DNA of 64,000 nucleotides. It comes from Sphaerosporella brunnea (taxonomy: Eukaryota > Ascomycota > Pezizomycetes > Pezizales > Pyronemataceae). Position numbers and translations under genes: made by a program. The notes beneath the pieces are model-generated. The model had not been told where the DNA came from. It did no database searches and saw only the letters and a program-made list of their open reading frames with translations. Positions 32,398-43,279 of this stretch are shown one piece after another. Position 1 is the first letter of the stretch. Each line of letters starts with the position of its first letter. Location of the stretch: contig VXIS01000126.1 in NCBI GenBank assembly GCA_008704415.1, positions 1 through 64,000 on the forward strand, written 5' to 3'.

Positions 32398-32470
32398 TGG
32401 TGGTGGCAGTGTTCTCAATAGCCAGCCAACCGAGCTGCCTTTTCAACTCACGGCTGGCTGTTGGCTGCAT
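32398..32470 (+). repeat. hAT-type terminal motif (left-end orientation)
   Basis: GCAGTGTTCTCAATAGCCAGCC matches the terminal repeats at 34181 and 55875. No partner end was found within a plausible distance. Confidence 0.5.
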
Positions 32471-33103
32471 GAGCTGGACATCATTGTTGGTTCACTGGTT
32501 ATCACTCTGTACCAATTCACGACTTTCACATGCAAAGACGCAGCCTACAGCCAGACAGGGCTTTTTAGGCCGGCTATTGATAATACTAAGTGGTGCTATT
32601 GATGCCGATTGTTGTGGTGCTGAACGCTTGATTTATTGCGTTTTCCGAGCTTCTACGCCATCGGCCAGGCTTCAAGAGGACTGTCAATTGCTGCGACATA
32701 ACACGGCACCGGGTGTTCTACCACTCGCCCGGCTGCAAGAACATACTGGCACGGGATTGTATTACACACTGGAAACACATCTATCCCTAAATGGAGCAGT
32801 TGGTGTGGCGATTTCCGGAGGCGGTGGCGTGGACCGGTGTGGCGGTTGCTGGAGGCTCAAGCGAAGCGAGCTCTACCATTATGAAGCGGAGCGAGTACCT
32901 AGCCCTCCCATTTTGGAGCGGTGCCCTGGAGGAGCTTGAGCGACAATACTGTCGAGCGACTCCGCTGCTGTACACCCTCTTTACTGTACTACTGCAACCG
33001 CGGAATATATATACCCATTTTAGTGTTGTATTGTAGTCAGCCGGCATCGGTATAAGCGGTCCCAGGCGTTCACGGACGGCGAAACGGATCGCTCACTGCA
33101 CGC
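32471..33103. other. No supported gene
   Basis: Frames of up to about 187 codons cross this part, but none has a motif. The sequence around 32840-32960 is rich in GGAGC/GCGAGC words. Confidence 0.35.
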
Positions 33104-33453
33104 GCCTTCGTGGCGCAATGGTTAGCTGACCTGTTTGCGCAGTCCGGACCTTAAGCTCAATGCGGCAGACGCCGCGTTCGAGCCCGGCTGGAATTCCCTG
33201 CGGAAACAGTATTGAGGGGCCCCGGCGCGTGTGTGCCGGGGTGAGCAGGGTTGTCCGACAGCGGGATCTGCACTGATTAGTCAGGCAGAGACGCTGGTTT
33301 GTAATGCCCCGGTTACCATTCACTGCAATTACGGTCTGAGACAGGGGGCTGCGAGGCCGCAGTGGAGCTGGTAACCCCGGTAACGGGCATACATAATGTG
33401 CAACTTTTTTTTTATTATTATTACCATTATTATTATCATCATTATTACTATTA
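33104..33453 (+). mobile_element. Candidate tRNA-headed SINE
   Basis: An A box TGGCGCAATGG at 33111-33121 and a B box-like GTTCGAGCC at 33176-33184 stand 55 bp apart, as in a tRNA-type pol III promoter. The head does not close into a cloverleaf acceptor stem, so it is not a functional tRNA gene. A GC-rich body of about 220 bp follows, then a 3' tail of T9 and ATT/ATC repeats (33405-33453). This head-body-simple-tail plan is that of SINEs. Only one copy is visible and no target duplication was found. Confidence 0.5.
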
Positions 33454-34180
33454 AGTAAGGTAGTATTGGCTGGGTAATTGGCGGTCTATGGTGAGTCAAA
33501 AACCGGCTATTAACCTCCATACCGCGTGGATGTAGATAGTTGCGAAATGGAATAGAATTGTATCTATTCAGGCGCGCCGACCCAAAGCGGAAAAAGGACA
33601 AATACACATAGCAACTGGGTCTCGAAATATACCGGCGAGTCGGGCCGTGTACAACTTCAGGCGAACCATCAGGTGCGAGCCAGTTTGTGAGGAAAACGCC
33701 CAGCATTGGACTGTGAGACCATGTCATGCAGTGGTGTTTGGATGCTGAGCTCGGCATAGCTGAATGTCGTCAAACACCTGTTAGCATGAGATACTCGCAG
33801 TGCGGCCATGTCTCATCATCATGTGGGCCTCGAATCGCACGCGGGAAGAAAACAGCTGCTGCCGGCACTGGGCATGCGAGTCGTTATTGGTACATCGTGC
33901 ACAGACAACGGTGATCGATCCACGGTGGCCGGTGGTCATCGCAAGCCATCGTCGAACACCTGCAGCCCGGCCAGGTGGTGTTTCCCTGAAAACAGCGCTG
34001 CGCATCACCCGTCCAGGTTGTAATTTATTTTGCGCGGCGGCCGACGGCTATCCGGTTGTGAACATATTGTTTTATTGTGTCAGCAATACGGAGCCACCCT
34101 GCGTGCATCTCTTTGCGTTGGGCTTCCGTGCGTTACCGTGCGTCCTGCATGGGGGCGACTGGCACTCGATGGTCTGTAAG
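33454..34180. other. No supported gene
   Basis: Short frames only on both strands, with no repeats shared with other parts of the window. Confidence 0.4.
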
Positions 34181-35070
34181 CAGTGTTCCTAATAGCCAGC
34201 CCAAAAAGCCGGGCACGTTGGGAGGGCTGCTTAAGGACTGAGTGACACCAAGTGGGTCGCGTAAATACTTATCTGGGTACCGCGGACAGCTCCCATGGCT
34301 CACGCGGTACCTCATGGCTCACGCCTGATACATTCAGGCCACTCAACGTCATTATGCGAAATAATCCTACCAGTACGCCGCTCCAACCGCACTGTGACGC
34401 CGGGGACTCCGTTCAGGGCGGCACCCCAACAAATACCCAGACAACAGCTGCAGCTGGCCGAGGATCAAGAAAGGGGCTACTCACGTCTCATATCTCCCTG
34501 CGTGGGGTGAAAATAAAGAGAGACAACGTGGAATGGTGGCGTTGTTCGGAATGTCCGTCGACAGAAGAAATCGAGAAAAATGGAGGAAAACCACGACGTG
34601 AATATAAAATTAGCGGCTGCTCCAGAGACAAGCCCACTCGTCATTTGCGAGAAGCCCACGGAATTGGAGAACAGGGAAAACTAATAGAGCGCGCCGAGTC
34701 CAAGCAGGAACCCTCAAGCCGCGAGCAGAATATTCAGCTTACCGTTTTTGAAGGCTCCTGTGCGCCTGGATTATGTGTGCTTACGTTGCTTTCCATCAAA
34801 TGAAGAGATCAAAGCCGAGTTGAAGAAGATCAATGTATGTGGCGGCGCTCTCCATATTGTTTGATATGGGCTAACGTTGGATAGGCTAAGGTGGACTCGC
34901 TGGCTCGTCGAAAGGCGAATTAGACCAAAAGAAATCGTCAACGGGCGGAATAAAACGCATCGAATTGGTAAGTTGGCCTTCCCTTCGCCGTTTTTCCGGA
35001 ATAGGCTAACGTTGGACCCAGCCTATGTTGAATGTCATACAAGACAATATTGTTCCGATCGCATGTAACT
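34181..35070 (+). mobile_element. hAT element, left end with BED-finger transposase start
   Basis: Starts CAGTGTTCCTAATAGCCAGC, the hAT-like terminus. A frame from ATG 34354 encodes a low-complexity N-terminus, then a BED-type finger: WWRCSEC (C-x2-C) and THRLR-type end TRHLREAHGIG (H-x4-H) around 34534-34668. It then shifts frame at about 34745-34770 to a segment CFPSNEEIKAELKKIN. Two candidate introns follow: 34835-34884 (GTATGT...GCTAACG...TAG) and 34968-35021 (GTAAGT...GGCTAAC...CAG). The catalytic and dimerisation domains are missing and no right end was found. Confidence 0.6.
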
Positions 35071-36220
35071 TAAACGGTTGCATTTGTTCTAACCTTGATG
35101 CACGGGGAGGAATTAATGGAATAGTGTCACGGAGGCAAGGGAAATGACTGAGCGCGTTCTTTTTCAGTCTCAGTTGTTGTTATCTTGATTCACGTTGTTG
35201 ATTTGGCTGAATAGCGTGCAGTCGCTTGATCAGAATCTGAGTGTGAGGAAAGGAAACAGTACGCAATGTTGCGTTGCTTCTGTTCACGCTTGCATTCCAA
35301 TTTGTGAGAATCTTCACCTCCGCTTCGCGATAACTGTGTAGTACAGCCTGAGTGTCTATGCATCAAAATGGCGTCATGGATGACGAAAAAACCTGTCTGA
35401 TTTCAACCACTAACCTGCGAACATTCTCCGCCTCAGAACAAGATGAAGGAACCCCATCGAAAAGACTTTGCAGCGCATACTGCTGAGCTGAGGTCTATGA
35501 ATGCACATCACTCCTCGCTCTATATTCTCAATCAGCAAACCTTCAAACTCACAGAATGAACGTTCCGGAGAACAGGCTTCGCGATTCGACAGATACGGGA
35601 TGGCAACACCGGAAGCGAGGTATTATTTTGTTTGAATTGCATGTCTCGAGACGATTTTGATCCATTTTCTGCCTATTGTACAAATCCTCAGTCTCCAACA
35701 CTGTTTTGTTTCCTCCCTCAACGAACCTCCAACCTGTGCTTTCACCTATGGGAATTGGTGCTCATGGAATAAAAGGAATATGATCCAGCACCGTTTCGTG
35801 AGTGGATACCGGCTTAGTCAGCACAACAGCCGGCGGCGCTGAGTGGCAGATACCGACTGAATACACGTCCGTTCTGGGCGACTGGTCACGCCGAGGGGTT
35901 TGATCCCGTTGCGCCCACCACTTATTGTATCTTGCGTGATTGTATCGTTCGCAACATAAGGGATTATTCAATGGCACAGGTGATGATGTCAGCGGTGCAA
36001 TCAATGCGGAGGCCCGGGGGTAAACCAGCATCAACTATAGGGCTCGGTATAATATAGGCAAGACTTGTATTATACTCGTATTATACCATGACGCCAACGT
36101 ACGCTAAGGGTGCGCCCGCTGCACTGCCCAACGCCCGCAACCAACTCCATGTGAATTTCCGACGTAGGTACTCAAGGCAACATATCATTCTCCAAGTCAT
36201 CCGAGTTGAAGTTTGGAGAG
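35071..36220. other. No supported gene
   Basis: AT-richer than its surroundings, with short frames only. The right end (36171-36220) looks like the continuation of the BED-finger ORF interrupted by the Copia element. Confidence 0.4.
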
Positions 36221-36225
36221 CAGAG

Positions 36226-36411
36226 TGTTGAGATAAAGAGTATAGAGAGTGCGTCACTCTATACTCTATATATGGCATCCGAGTATGAACTGATATACTA
36301 GTGCTCGTTTCTGCCTCTTAAGGAGCCGAAACGTGTACTTAGCTCCGTACGTTGCAATATATATCTTTTCTACCTACGTTAGTGTCCACTGCGTGAAACC
36401 TATCGTCATCA
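36226..36411 (+). repeat. Copia 5' LTR
   Basis: Starts TGTTGAGATAAAGAG. The first 50 bp hold an inverted repeat AGTATAGAG...CTCTATACT. Ends CGTCATCA. Confidence 0.9.
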
Positions 36412-36427
36412 GGTTATGAGCCCGGCG
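36412..36427 (+). promoter_or_regulatory. Half-tRNA initiator-Met primer binding site
   Basis: GGTTATGAGCCCGG follows the LTR end CATCA. It is complementary to the anticodon region of fungal initiator Met tRNA (GGGCTCATAACC), the priming mode known from Drosophila copia and relatives, rather than to a tRNA 3' end. Confidence 0.7.
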
Positions 36428-36639
36428 CTACGACTTCGATAAGAAAAGACAACCCCAGGAAGAGACGCGACGACGAAGGTCGACGCCGCTGCAGAAGCGC
36501 AGACCCGAAAAGAGAAGTCGCGACAAGGTCGGCAACGGAGTTGCTATTGCACAAGTTTGAGCAGCGCGGACCGTGAGCCGTCGGTGTGTACAGCTGGAGC
36601 TGCGACTGATAAAGTTGAGCAGCCGCAACCCGACGCTGG

Positions 36640-37190
36640 GTGTATAATCAGCGAGCGCTGCTGAGGACAACTTTGAGCAGCGCGAACCCTGAAGTTGTGG
36701 GGTCAAGTCAACTGAAGCTTGGAAAGCCGCTTGCGAAAGAAAGAAGCGACTATAGCTTACCGAAAACCCTGAGTTGTGGGGGTCAAGACAACTGGAGCTT
36801 GGAAGGTCGTTTCCGGATCGAAGAAAAGCGGTTTTAGCTCACCGAAGGAGCTTGGAGAACCGTTTGAGGGATCGCAAGAGAACCGATCGTAGCTCACCGA
36901 AAGCCTGAGTTGTGGGCTTCAGACAACTGGAGCTTGGAGGATTGCTTGCGGACAAGAACGAAGCGGTCTTAGCTCACCGAAGGAGTTTGGAGAAACACTC
37001 GACGAGAGAAGCGATTTTAGCTCACCGACGGAGCTTGGAGGATCGTTTATGGAGCCGAAGGAAGCGATCTTAGCTTACCGACAGCCTGAGTTGTGGTCTT
37101 AAGGCAACTGAAGCTTGAGGCGCCGTTTGAGAGACGAAACAACTATAGCTTAACCCGATCGCTTGATTTGTGGGCGGACAACAACTGGGG
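36640..37190 (+). repeat. Leader repeat array of the Copia element
   Basis: The motif GGAGCTTGGA followed 35-60 bp later by TTAGCTCACCGA recurs about six times. A larger unit with CCTGAGTTGTGG...CAACTGGAGCTTGGA recurs four times (36690, 36770, 36905, 37085). The array lies between the PBS and gag and partly reads open, so the translation start is uncertain. Confidence 0.7.
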
Positions 37191-38100
37191 TTTGAAGAAG
37201 CCGTCGACGAAGGAAAAGACGATTTGCCGAAGAAGAAAGAACTCGCCGCAAGACAAGCTGGCGACGCAGACAGAAGTGCCGTTGCTCCAAGGCGACAACT
37301 ACCCTGTGTGGGCGAAGGCTATGAAGCATCACCTGAAAGGAGCAGGACTATACGATCTGATAAACGGCGTGCGAAAGAAACCGAGACTGCCGATGGTACC
37401 ACAGGGATCGACGACTACCTCATCAGCAACCGACGACGACGATCTAAAATGCAACGATCCGGCGTATCTCAACTACTGGTACCGTTATACCGGCGACCTC
37501 ACCCGATTTAGAGGAGATTCACAGCGAGCGCAAGCTTTGATCCTTTCAAATTTGCATAGCTCCATATTGATGAGATACGAAGACGACGAGGCCTTAGAAG
37601 ACCCTAAAGCCCTTTGGGATGCCCTGGCCAACGCGTATAAAGACCAGGCCACGAAACGCGATCCGATGGCGGGACTTACGGCGCTATTCGAAACAAAAAG
37701 AGCGAACTTCAACAGTCATGCCGAATATCAGAGCAGCCTGCTGGCTAATGTCGCTATATGCAAAACAGCCGGGACAGCGATGGGCGACAAGTTGTTGGCG
37801 ACAATCGTGCGAAGTGGACTGCCAGACAATCCGCATTGGGGCACCTTTCGATCCGAAATGACGGATATGATCGAGAAAGGCGACTGCGGACTTGCAAAAA
37901 TCCTGCAACGCATGGAGATATGCGATAGGTATATGCCAGCATCCAAGGCGACAGCTGCGACGGATGCAGCTATGTATACAAAAGGAGATAAGAGGAAGGC
38001 GAACGGGAGGCGAACGGAAGAAATCAAACGGTCCGACCTGCTGGAATTGTGGAAAAACAGGCCATATCAAACGCTTCTGCGACAAGAAACACGAAACTGA
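37093..38100 (+). CDS. gag: Copia-type Gag
   Basis: A long open frame; the first ATG is at 37321, but similarity to Copia Gag starts earlier with LLQGDNYPVWAKAMKHHLKG, so a start in the leader is likely. It shows the UBN2/Gag pattern: LNYWYRYTGD, the segment around ALILSNLHSSILMRY, and DPKALWDALANAYKDQ. The frame ends at 38098-38100, but the zinc knuckle CWNCGKTGHIKRFC lies in the next frame (from about 38035). A shift near 38000-38045 therefore separates capsid and nucleocapsid parts, by mutation or by recoding; no canonical heptamer is visible. Confidence 0.8.
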   Translation: MVLRQLKLEAPFERRNNYSLTRSLDLWADNNWGLKKPSTKEKTICRRRKNSPQDKLATQTEVPLLQGDNYPVWAKAMKHHLKGAGLYDLINGVRKKPRLPMVPQGSTTTSSATDDDDLKCNDPAYLNYWYRYTGDLTRFRGDSQRAQALILSNLHSSILMRYEDDEALEDPKALWDALANAYKDQATKRDPMAGLTALFETKRANFNSHAEYQSSLLANVAICKTAGTAMGDKLLATIVRSGLPDNPHWGTFRSEMTDMIEKGDCGLAKILQRMEICDRYMPASKATAATDAAMYTKGDKRKANGRRTEEIKRSDLLELWKNRPYQTLLRQETRN

Positions 38101-38902
38101 GCCGAGCAGGAATGACCGGATGTCCGAAGCGAAACCGGTGGGAGGCATCGATGATCTGCTGATGGCATCCGAATACAAACCACTGCCGGACACGATGAAA
38201 GCGACCAGGGTGACGAAAGACCGAAACCTGCCGGCATCGGGGTGTCATCTACACACTACTGGTCCCCGCATCCCGGCGCCGGTTTTCCTGGAGCGCGATG
38301 ACGTCTTGACAGAGAAGCTGATGACGATTGTTCACAACGCCTACGACGATCTCTGCGAACTTAGGGAAGGAAAGTGCTGGCCTGCTGACGTTCGATATGC
38401 GAAACCTGAGCAATTTGTCGTAGCTCCGGTTGTAGCTGCTTTCACCACAACAATGGCCAGGCAACGAGCAGAATTCGCCGAGCAGAAAGCAGCTGTCACC
38501 AGACAGGGAGCCGATTTCGCCGGAAAGGGATCCGGATGCAAAAGACAGAGAAAGGAGAGGCAAGCTGTCTTCGAGGGACAACAATGGAAGCGACCTTCTT
38601 GCGTCGAAGGGGGGAGATGGATGAAACTAGCTTCGCCAACAAGAATGCTCGTTTCGCCGAAGAGAGGGAAGCGCAGAAAAGCTGCTTTCGCGGTAAAAGG
38701 AGATTCCTTGGCCACTGGGAAAGTGACAAAGACGTTCGCCTTCGCCGTCAAACGTGTGAAGCAGAGCGCTGGCGATGAGACGCAGATAGAACCAGAGAAA
38801 ACAGCCCTCCAACAGGACAAAGCCGCGAGGAGAAATCAGGAGACAGAGGCTTTCACGGTGAAACGGGATTCTTTCTCTAATGGGAAAGCTCGCAAGATAT
38901 AG
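38035..38902 (+). pseudogene. Nucleocapsid part and basic tail of the Copia element
   Basis: Continues after the frameshift: CCHC knuckle CWNCGKTGHIKRFC, then a linker and a long basic region with repeated AFAVK, FAEQKAAVTRQGADF and KRDSFSNGK-type words up to TAG 38900-38902. The repeated FAVK/FTVK words point to internal duplication. No enzymatic domain. A further frame at 39135-39419 has a loosely Copia-like end but no motif I can name. Confidence 0.55.
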
Positions 38903-39543
38903 CTTAATTCGGCGATGAGAGCCAAAGAAAGACAGCGAACTCCCCGAAATGGTAATGACAACACCACCAGCAAGCATGAGCGATACTGGAACGAGCGGTA
39001 TAAGAATTTTTCAGGCGATTTCAACAACGACGACAGTGAATCGAACGACTACATGATGCGGTGGGATGTTCGCAAAGGGTACACCATTACAGACGATGGA
39101 GATAGTGGTTTCGATGAAGAGAGTCTAGCCTCGGATGGAGGACATACTGTGGATGTCAGAGACGCTGGCCAAGGTGGTAGCAGTCAATGCTTACACAGGG
39201 GGAATCACGACACATCCGGATATGACACTAAATCAAATGCCGATCAAGTGCTTTTGGGTAGCCAGACGGACCGCACTGTTTACTGAGGATCTCGTTGGGA
39301 ATACGAATCACACTGCCACTCAGGATCTAGTTGGCGATACGACAATCAGTTGGAGCTATCTACGAAGGACCCCAGCAATTCGACAGGGCATTGGGCAGCT
39401 TGAATATGAGGATCTATGATGATGGATTTGCGAAGCCGTTAGAATCCATCAAGCACGCTCCGTTCGTGAAAGCGATGGGCCTTACGGCTGCAAGGGCATA
39501 GGAGGAATTCGAGGATATGCAGTTCATGCTTGGATAGGGGGAG

Positions 39544-39733
39544 TGTTGAGATAAAGAGTATAGAGAGTGCGTCACTCTATACTCTATATATGCCATCCGA
39601 GTATGAACTAGTGATATACTAGTCCTCGTTTCTGCCTCTTAAGGAGCCGAAACGTGCACTTAGCTCGGTACCTTGGAATATATCTCTTCTACCTACGTTC
39701 CTAGTGTCCACTGCGCAAAACCTATCGTCAACA
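39544..39733 (+). repeat. Copia 3' LTR
   Basis: 190 bp, TGTTGAG...GTCAACA, followed by CAGAG, the target duplication. Confidence 0.9.
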
Positions 39734-39737
39734 CAGA

Positions 39738-39960
39738 GCTCCACGCGTCCGCAGTTCCGTTGTGCAAATGTGTGGTGGCAAAACCGACAGCGGTGCTGTT
39801 TCGCACCCGTCCGCTCGTTGGTGCCCGGTTCCACGATTTTGTCCGCCCGTTCGTCTCTTGGGCGCCCGCCTACTTTTCTCTTTTTGTTGGTCGATCCATT
39901 GCAGCCGTTATGGGGCGTCGTGTTCGCGTTGTTAATTTTACAGACGCGCGTGCGCCTCCG
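39738..39960 (-). pseudogene. BED-type zinc-finger ORF interrupted by the Copia element
   Basis: The minus strand reads KRKVGGRPRDERADKIVEPG and then QHRCRFCHHTFAQRN, the GRPR...C-x2-C start of BED fingers in hAT-like proteins. The His half is not clear. Without the Copia element and one CAGAG copy, the frame runs on at 36220 for about 13 codons to a stop near 36171, so the LTR element landed inside an open frame. Probably a hAT transposase start. Confidence 0.45.
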
Positions 39961-40245
39961 GGCAGGCCCAATCGCCGTGATGTTACCACCAATTGCTGCC
40001 CGAAGCCGCACCAACACGCGGTTGCTGCGCTGCCTGGTCACCAGTCCGCTTACTAAACGAGTATTCTACTTGATTTTGTATAATACACGCCTCCAAGTAT
40101 TATTCACCCCCCTTTTCTACCGAGGCCTAATCTACTACGATCTGTCGACCACTGGAGTGGCGCTGTGAGGCTATTTCTAGCGCAGCCGCTAAGAATGTTC
40201 TCCCTGTGTGTATCATGACTGCCCCTCACCTGCGCACGTGATGTT

Positions 40246-40276
40246 GAATATTCTTAGCCGCGCGCTAAGAATATTC
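40246..40276. repeat. Perfect palindrome GAATATTCTTAGC
   Basis: 13-bp arms around a CGCGC loop. Same core as 17386-17415. A half-copy GCTAAGAATGTTC lies at about 40190. Surrounding sequence does not otherwise match family A. Confidence 0.8.
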
Positions 40277-40539
40277 CCCTCGCTCTGTGTATGCGAGGTG
40301 ATTGGTCTCTGCCGGCAGTACGGGAACTGCGCGCAAAGCGTGACAGCTACCCCATTGGGTCATCTCATTGATCGGTGCAGGATGTGTGCACCTGCTTGAG
40401 CGAACATTGAGTATAGTACACTGCTTCGTGGAAACGTATATTTTGGATGGTACGCGGTGAAGTATCACAGAGCGGGGGTTTTATGCTTTGCCTGACAAGC
40501 AGGTACTTACACAGTATGCGCTCTAGAAACACCATCAAT

Positions 40540-42170
40540 TTGTTTTGTGTTAATCATGATGTATTCGGCCGCTTGCGGTCATGACATACAGGAAGAAAGG
40601 AAAGACTATGCTACCCCCTGGGGTCCCGCTACCGGGGCCTGCGGCTCTCCTAAGGAAAAAGACAAAGGAAATCGCACCGAGTGTGAGTCGCACCAAAGAA
40701 TTTGGTTACGTCCGACGCATGATTCCCTAGCTGGCCCAGCATCCCACTTTGGTCGTGCTGAGGAAATCCAGCACCGCTTCCGTGCACCTGTCATCCGCCA
40801 GCAGCGCAACCACCGAAGTGGAGGGCCAGCGCTTCGCTCCACTGCCTTCCTTAGTGGCGTCCGTAACCGACTTCCACAGCACCATCTGCTCGGCCTTCCA
40901 CCCTTGCAAAGCGTGAAAAGGTGGCTGCGGGTTTGGGCAGCACCCTTGCCGCACCACCAGCATTTATCGTCTGTCTGCCGCCCCGTCCGCAGGAGGTATG
41001 GGGCCGTGGGAGCCGTATTCAGGCGGAGCTGGTAGTAACACGACGCCAGCGCCTTCGGGGCGTTTGCCGCGGTGCTGTCCCACTTCCTCTTGCGCTTGTA
41101 GTTGGACTTAACCTTTAGCTGCCGGCTGAGCCTAACGTTGCGGTCGCTCGTCCTGGCGTTGGTGACCAGTCGCCCGATTTGCGCCACAGAGGTGATGTCT
41201 GCTCCGGGTACCCGGTCCGTACGGTCCCTCGCGGCTGCTGTGGCAACCTGGTCGGCCATCTCGTTGCCGGGGAAGTCCTTGTGCCCTGGGACCCATCTGT
41301 ATTCCGTGGTCCATCCGAGCTGCCGTAGTTCGGCTTCGGCGCGGCGTATACGTGGTAGTATCCATTGGCCCGCTCCTGGGTCGCCGTGCCGTAGGCGTTT
41401 CAAGGCCGACTGACCGTCTGTGAAGAGGCATACGGTCCCAGGCCTGTCCGGGGGGGGGGTTCGCAGCGAAGTCGCATCCGGACATGGGTGCTGCGTGCCG
41501 CCATTTACAGGCCGGCTGCGATGCCGAACAGTTCTTCATCGTAGGCCTCCTTGTTGTTGCCTAAGTAGCCACTCGTGCGGTTCCATGCCTCTATCGCCGC
41601 GTATGTGCGGGTGACTGCTCCATATCCGCAATGTGCCTCTTCAAGGCGCGACCCGTCCGCAAAGATGGCGATATGTGGTCGTTCGTGCGACGTTCGCGGG
41701 GGGTGGCTAGCCATCACCTCGTCCTCGTCGTCTTCCTCGATGATGATTCGGCTGGTGGGGCCCCGCAAGGCTGCCCGCATTGGCTCAAACGTTTCTGGGT
41801 GTCCAGGGATCGCCCTGGCGAGCTTGCCCATGATGGTTGTCGGTTTCTGTTGGGGCGGGCGTTCGCCGAAGGGGTTATCGGAGATGAAGCGGAGCAGGGC
41901 GCGCTGACCAGACTGCGTTGTCCGGGGGGTGGTGGCCAAGCTCGGCCGCGGCGTTTCGGAGGCGGTCTCATGCTGGGTTGGCGTCTGGCGTTGCGGCCAA
42001 GCGGCAGCGAACCTTCTGCGTCTGTGTCGTAGGATCGTCTCCGCATCTGTGAATCCGGCTTCGCAGATAAGGGGGCCAATGGCGGAGGCGGCTGTGCTGC
42101 GTGTTGAAAACTTCATGAGCGTTGCTGGCGAGTTCTATCCTGACCAGTTTGAGGCGGACTCTTTCTCGTG
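40540..42170 (-). mobile_element. LINE copy C (longest; RNase H plus zinc finger)
   Basis: Minus strand, 3' end at left (GTTAATCATGATGTATTCGG). The remnant of ORF2 holds a pre-RNase H linker, then RNase H with all four acidic motifs (FADGS, EELFGI, TDGQSALKRL, HKDFPGNEMADQVA), then KALASCYYQLRLN, the finger CWWCGKG...H.FTLC and the terminal tail. The frame is broken near the G-run at 41450-41460 and again near 40900. An RNase H domain in ORF2 fits fungal Tad-type LINEs; the reverse transcriptase itself is truncated away. The 5' limit is approximate and no target duplication was found. Confidence 0.85.
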
Positions 42171-42289
42171 CTGCAGTTCCCAAACGACTAGGACATTTGA
42201 AAACGTAGGACGCTCGGTGAACCGGGGAAGTCCGTGCAGGGGCTGTGTTGCGTGGCTGTCAGTAAGTATTCCTTCATTCCATCGGCTGT

Positions 42290-42730
42290 CAACATTCACA
42301 TATGTGTATCGTCCAGAGGCACATGACGGTCGCTCAGTGTGTCGTATTGTCGGTCGCTGGATGCATTACCAAGGCGAGATCAACCGCGATTGCGCCGTGT
42401 CCTGGCATTTCGGCGCAATATTCCGACAGCGGTGTGGGCCAACCACATCAGACGATGCGATACAAAACATACGCGGTTCTATACTGTAATTGGTTCCCTT
42501 GCCGTGCCATACATTGCGTGGATGTCCTGGGCACCCGCGCGCCACCCTCTCGAGAGTGGCCAGAATTCAGTCTTTACACTGGCACCCGTGTCTGTAAAGA
42601 TAACAGAGTTGGTATTTGAGGGGAGAGTGGGCAAAAGATGTCGGTCTGATGCCAGGGGTAGGCGCTAGCAAGATTCTTAGCCGTGAACGCGAAGAATATT
42701 CTTCAGCGCCAAGGCAGCACATGCCAAGGC
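42290..42730 (-). repeat. Dispersed family A, copy 4
   Basis: Its reverse complement matches 17380-17500 and 6950-7060 (GCTAGCGCCT, GACCGACATCTTTTGCCCAC) and, further in, 8830-8930. It retains the degenerate palindrome at about 42672-42703 and the peptide-level block NTNSVIFTDTGASVKTEFW. Confidence 0.6.
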
Positions 42731-43279
42731 ATCCGGTGACGGGTTGTAGTTGACCCAACATGTATGCCGTGATGAAAACTCTCGGCAACATACACGATTC
42801 AACAAGACTCTGGTCTCCACGAAATTGTTCCATTTTTTCAGTACTTGTAGCCTAGCTGGGAATCATGAGACATGTGCTGCGTTGGGATCGTCATTCCCAT
42901 ACCGCTTATGGTACGGCCGGGCTTTTTAAGGTGACCTTGGGTTGTCACCTCGGCTTCACCTTTTAGGTCGGCAGCGCTGGCAGCTTTGTAAGCTGGCCCA
43001 ACCCCAGAGGTCATTGAGAATCGGCCATGGAGATCACTGATTCTGTCATACATCGGACGTTTACCAATGGTCTTGGTCGTCGAAATAGTGGTTTCATCAC
43101 TCCAATAGTGGAGTATGTGGTTCGCCTATCATTATTGCTCGCTTGTGGGGATAGTACTCTACGTCGCTCTTCTTACGGTGGTGTACTAGGATGTGCGGGC
43201 AGCGGATGTGTATCATGGCCATGGTACACATACCATAGCGCGGCACCCACAGGGTTAAGTTTTACCAGGCTCATTTGAG
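42731..43279. other. No supported gene
   Basis: Short frames only; no repeats recognised apart from the weak inverted word TAGTGGTTTCATCACTCC...AATAGTGGAG near 43087. Confidence 0.35.

Larger units (their letters stand above)
36226..39733 (+). mobile_element. Copia-type LTR element encoding Gag only
   Basis: LTRs at 36226-36411 and 39544-39733 (TGTTGAG...CA) with a 5-bp target duplication CAGAG at 36221-36225 and 39734-39738. PBS at 36412. Purine tract GGATAGGGGGAG before the 3' LTR. The 3.1-kb interior has a repeat-rich leader, a Copia-type Gag with a CCHC knuckle out of frame, and a Lys/Arg-rich tail region. No protease, integrase or reverse transcriptase is present, so it would depend on enzymes from elsewhere. 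LTRs differ by about a dozen substitutions and several small indels, so it is older than the gypsy copy. Confidence 0.9.

Noticed and set aside
33104..33200. Functional tRNA gene
   Set aside because: A and B boxes are present but acceptor and T stems do not pair, so it is treated as a SINE head.
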